A DNA stretch of 9,853 bases, from assembly GCA_029979325.1 (NCBI GenBank), contig JAPOHS010000038.1, positions 1 to 9,853 on the forward strand. Direction: 5' to 3'. The stretch comes from Pseudomonadota bacterium. GTDB lineage: Bacteria; Pseudomonadota; Gammaproteobacteria; UBA11654. Below the pieces are notes generated by a model, which was not told the DNA's origin, made no database searches, and worked only from the letters and a program-made list of their open reading frames with translations. Below are positions 7,567-9,853 of the stretch, one piece after another; within the stretch, counting starts at the first letter, position 1, and the number at the start of each line of letters is the position of its first letter. The position numbers were made by a program, and so were the translations under genes.

Positions 7567-8481
7567 ATGTTACATCAAAGAACAATTGCGAGCACTATAG
7601 AAACATCAGGTGTTGGTTTGCACAGTGGGAAAAAGGTGCAAATGACATTAAGACCTGCTGCAGAGAATTCTGGAATAAGATTCAGGAGAATGGATACTGA
7701 CCCAATTCAGGAAGTCCATGCTGTTGCTGAAAATGTAACGGATACGAATCTTGGCACAACCATATCTGAGAATGAAACATCGATAATGACCGTCGAGCAC
7801 TTGCTTTCTGCATTGGCAGGACTCGGTATTGATAATGTGTACATTGACCTTCATGGTCCAGAGATCCCCATTATGGATGGGAGTGCTGCGTCTTTTATAC
7901 TTCTTATTGAGTCAGCGGGTATCCAAGAACAATCTGCTGCAAAAAAATTCCTTAGAATCAAAAAGAATATAAGGGTTGAAGAGGATGGAAAATTCGCAGA
8001 GTTTAAGCCATTTGACGGCTATCGTCTGACTTTCGATATTGAATTTGAACATCCGATGATTCAAAACGAATTAACACATTTCAGTTTTGACTTTTCTACC
8101 ATGAACTTTCTTGAGCATATATCGAGAGCCAGAACATTTGGTTTTTTGAGAGATATCGAATCACTGAGATCAAATAATCTAGCCTTGGGTGGAAGTTTAG
8201 ATAACGCCATTGTGCTCGATGATTATACGATCATAAATAAAGATGGACTCAGATTTGAGGACGAGTTTGTGAGACACAAAATATTGGATGCAATTGGTGA
8301 TCTTTATCTGATGGGCCATATATTGGTGGGCGAATATCATGGTTATAAATCTGGCCACGACCTGAATAATAAACTGATCAGGAAGCTCTATGCTGATTCT
8401 TCAGCTTGGGAGGAGGTCGAGGAAAATGACATTAAAGAGATACCAATTTCATATTGGACCGCTGCACTGGGTAAAACTTAG
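7567..8481 (+). CDS. lpxC: UDP-3-O-acyl-N-acetylglucosamine deacetylase LpxC
   Basis: LpxC is a cytoplasmic zinc amidase that performs the committed step of lipid A synthesis, deacetylating UDP-3-O-acyl-GlcNAc. The 304-residue length is standard. The start is RTIASTIETSGVGLHSGKK (5-23). The zinc site is complete: H78 in TVEHLLSALAGLG with the catalytic E77, H237 and D241 in FVRHKILDAIGD, and the catalytic H264 in KSGHDLNNKL. EIPIMDGSAA (99-108) and ISRARTFGFLRD (185-196) are also family blocks. A good ribosome site (AGGGA) precedes the ATG. The C-terminus ends in WTAALGKT rather than the apolar tail that targets E. coli LpxC for FtsH proteolysis. Its stop codon overlaps the stop of the convergent DUF721 gene. 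Confidence 0.98.
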   Translation: MLHQRTIASTIETSGVGLHSGKKVQMTLRPAAENSGIRFRRMDTDPIQEVHAVAENVTDTNLGTTISENETSIMTVEHLLSALAGLGIDNVYIDLHGPEIPIMDGSAASFILLIESAGIQEQSAAKKFLRIKKNIRVEEDGKFAEFKPFDGYRLTFDIEFEHPMIQNELTHFSFDFSTMNFLEHISRARTFGFLRDIESLRSNNLALGGSLDNAIVLDDYTIINKDGLRFEDEFVRHKILDAIGDLYLMGHILVGEYHGYKSGHDLNNKLIRKLYADSSAWEEVEENDIKEIPISYWTAALGKT

Positions 8482-8765
8482 TTACCGATAGTTGTTCTAA
8501 ATCTGACCTTGTCTGGGACGATATTGATTTTAGATAAAAATTGCTTAATATTTTTTTCTTCATACCTCAACGCTTCTGTTTCTTCAGCGCTGTTGCTTTC
8601 TATGTAGAGTGTTTTATTTTTTAGATATGCATTCTCAATTTTATATGGTTTATCTTTAAAACAATTTTTAAGATGCTTCTGTATTTTTGTTTTTTCATCA
8701 AGCAGGCTTGAATTTTCCTTATTCAGCCCTAAATCTTTAGTGATGACCTCTGATATATGTTTCAT
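8478..8765 (-). CDS. DUF721 / DciA-like protein (short)
   Basis: This 95-residue protein resembles the DUF721 family, to which the replicative-helicase loader/operator DciA belongs. The family-like core is TLYIESNSAEETEALRYEE followed by a lysine-rich helix and KVRFR (about 52-90), matching the pattern of a strand, an L/R-rich helix and a final IRFR-like strand. A DUF721 gene between lpxC and secA is known in other gammaproteobacteria such as Pseudomonas, which supports the call. DciA proteins are often longer, with a disordered C-terminal part; this one is essentially the KH-like domain alone. ATG 8765 is the first possible start after an in-frame TAG upstream, but it has no clear ribosome site. 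It is not SecM: it has no arrest motif and lies on the opposite strand to secA. Confidence 0.7.
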   Translation of the reverse strand: MKHISEVITKDLGLNKENSSLLDEKTKIQKHLKNCFKDKPYKIENAYLKNKTLYIESNSAEETEALRYEEKNIKQFLSKINIVPDKVRFRTTIGN

Positions 8766-8815
8766 GGTTGATTTGTACGATGTGAACTATTGGGCAAAAT
8801 TATTTTTCTTACCAG

Positions 8816-8821
8816 TATAAT
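8816..8821 (+). promoter_or_regulatory. Candidate secA promoter -10 box
   Basis: A perfect TATAAT lies in the 115-base divergent gap between the DUF721 gene and secA, and would give a transcript with a leader of roughly 50 bases before the TTG start of secA. The -35 side is weak: TTGGGC (8790-8795) is 20 bases away, longer than the preferred 17. Because the neighbouring gene points the other way, secA needs a promoter in this gap. Confidence 0.5.
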
Positions 8822-8867
8822 ATCAGCCTAGTAATTCTATGGGCATCAATTTGCTCATGGGGAATTT

Positions 8868-8874
8868 AAAAAGG
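8868..8874 (+). promoter_or_regulatory. Ribosome binding site that fixes the secA start
   Basis: AAAAAGG ends 6 bases before TTG 8881. The two in-frame ATG codons upstream (8839 and 8857) have no comparable site. From the TTG, the protein aligns with the start of E. coli SecA, with FGSRNDR one residue earlier. Confidence 0.65.
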
Positions 8875-8880
8875 TTTCGA

Positions 8881-9853
8881 TTGAAGAAATTATTCAAAAA
8901 AATATTTGGTAGTCGTAATGATAGGCTATTAACTGATTACTCAAAGATTGTCGAGGAGATCAATCTTTTTGAGGATCAATTAAAGGAACTGTCAGATCAA
9001 GCAATATTGGCTAAGACTGAGGAGCTTAAATCTAAGTATGCAAAGCATAATGATTTAGATGCAATACTTCCAGAGGCTTTCGCGGTTGTAAGAGAGGCAT
9101 CTGTAAGGACATTGGGCCTAAGACATTATGATGCCCAAATGATTGGTGGAATCACACTTCACCAGGGAAAAATTGCTGAGATGAAAACAGGAGAGGGCAA
9201 GACCCTGGTTTCAACTTTACCAGCCTATCTAAATTCTATTTCAGGTGAGCCTGTTCATATTGTCACAGTGAATGAATATCTTGCAGAAAGAGATGCTGAA
9301 TGGATGAAACCCATCTATGAATTTTTAGGCCTCAGTGTTGGATGTATTAAATCTGAGCAAAATCCAAGGGAAAGAAAAGAGTCATATGCTTGTGATATCA
9401 CCTATGGAACAAACAATGAATTCGGGTTTGATTATTTAAGAGACAATCTGGCTTTTGAGAGAGAAAACCAATCACAGGGAGATTTAGGTTTCGCAATTGT
9501 CGATGAGGTAGACTCCATTCTAATTGATGAAGCCAGAACTCCTCTCATCATTTCTGGTAAGGCAGAAGATAGCACAGAGCTTTATAAAAGAATGAATTCA
9601 ATTGTTCCAAAGTTAGAAGAGGCAATTGATGAAGAAGAAACCAAGGATTTTACTGTCGATGAAAAAACAAAACAGGTCTATCTGACAGAATTGGGGCACT
9701 CAAATGTTGAGACGCTTTTAAATGGTATGGGTTTATTGGAGACAGGTGAGAGTTTGTATGATCCTCAAAATATTCGTTTGATGCATCATATCAATGCAGC
9801 CATTAGGGCTCATAAGTTATTCCAGAAAGATGTCGATTATATCGTCAAAGATG
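8881..9853 (+). CDS. secA: Preprotein translocase ATPase SecA, N-terminal part (3' truncated by window)
   Basis: SecA is the motor ATPase that pushes unfolded preproteins through SecYEG. The first 324 residues are visible. They include [10 protein letters not shown] (7-16), the Walker A MKTGEGKT (101-108), [30 protein letters not shown], and Walker B with [19 protein letters not shown] (208-226). The preprotein cross-linking domain begins after this. The residue offset to E. coli SecA is a constant -1 at both Walker motifs, which supports the TTG start at 8881. Starting at ATG 8857 or 8839 would add 8 or 14 residues. The reading frame is open to the last base of the window, with no frameshift. 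The C-terminal half, including any zinc-binding SecB tail, is not in the window. Confidence 0.98.
   Translation, partial: MKKLFKKIFGSRNDRLLTDYSKIVEEINLFEDQLKELSDQAILAKTEELKSKYAKHNDLDAILPEAFAVVREASVRTLGLRHYDAQMIGGITLHQGKIAEMKTGEGKTLVSTLPAYLNSISGEPVHIVTVNEYLAERDAEWMKPIYEFLGLSVGCIKSEQNPRERKESYACDITYGTNNEFGFDYLRDNLAFERENQSQGDLGFAIVDEVDSILIDEARTPLIISGKAEDSTELYKRMNSIVPKLEEAIDEEETKDFTVDEKTKQVYLTELGHSNVETLLNGMGLLETGESLYDPQNIRLMHHINAAIRAHKLFQKDVDYIVKD

Noticed and set aside
8478..8765. secM in front of secA
   Set aside because: The gene lies on the opposite strand, has no signal peptide and no FxxxxWIxxxxGIRAGP-type arrest sequence.

Overview
The window holds ten genes of a division and cell wall (dcw) cluster running into the lpxC-secA region. 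It comes from an AT-rich Gram-negative bacterium, most likely a gammaproteobacterium. The gene order ftsI, mraY, ftsW, murG, murB, ddl, ftsQ, ftsA, lpxC, a DUF721/DciA-like gene and secA, together with close protein resemblance to the Escherichia coli versions, points that way. LpxC shows an outer membrane with lipid A. The low GC content and overlapping genes suggest a streamlined lineage, for example a marine or symbiotic one; the sequence alone does not identify the genus.

Layout: positions 1-292 hold the 3' end of ftsI. After a 62-base gap, mraY (355-1434), ftsW (1436-2587), murG (2580-3707), murB (3704-4573), ddl (4557-5486), ftsQ (5490-6251) and ftsA (6260-7492) follow on the + strand with gaps of at most 8 bases or with overlaps, so they look like one transcription unit. 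A 74-base gap leads to lpxC (7567-8481). A small DUF721/DciA-like gene (8478-8765) lies on the - strand, convergent with lpxC and divergent from secA. secA starts at a TTG at 8881 and runs off the window. The only non-coding stretches are short (62, 74 and 115 bases); no gene-free stretch exceeds 300 bases, and I saw no tRNA, rRNA, CRISPR array or mobile element.

How the genes work together: MraY makes lipid I and MurG makes lipid II. MurB and Ddl supply UDP-MurNAc and D-Ala-D-Ala. FtsW and FtsI polymerise and cross-link septal peptidoglycan, FtsQ is a divisome scaffold, and FtsA anchors FtsZ to the membrane. LpxC commits UDP-GlcNAc derivatives to lipid A. SecA drives protein export.

The most striking property is what is missing. 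In the usual gammaproteobacterial order, murE and murF sit between ftsI and mraY, murD between mraY and ftsW, murC between murG and murB/ddl, and ftsZ between ftsA and lpxC. All five are absent here, the remaining genes abut tightly, and every retained gene looks intact. So all four amino-acid-adding Mur ligases and the division tubulin have been moved or lost, while their partners stayed in the usual order.
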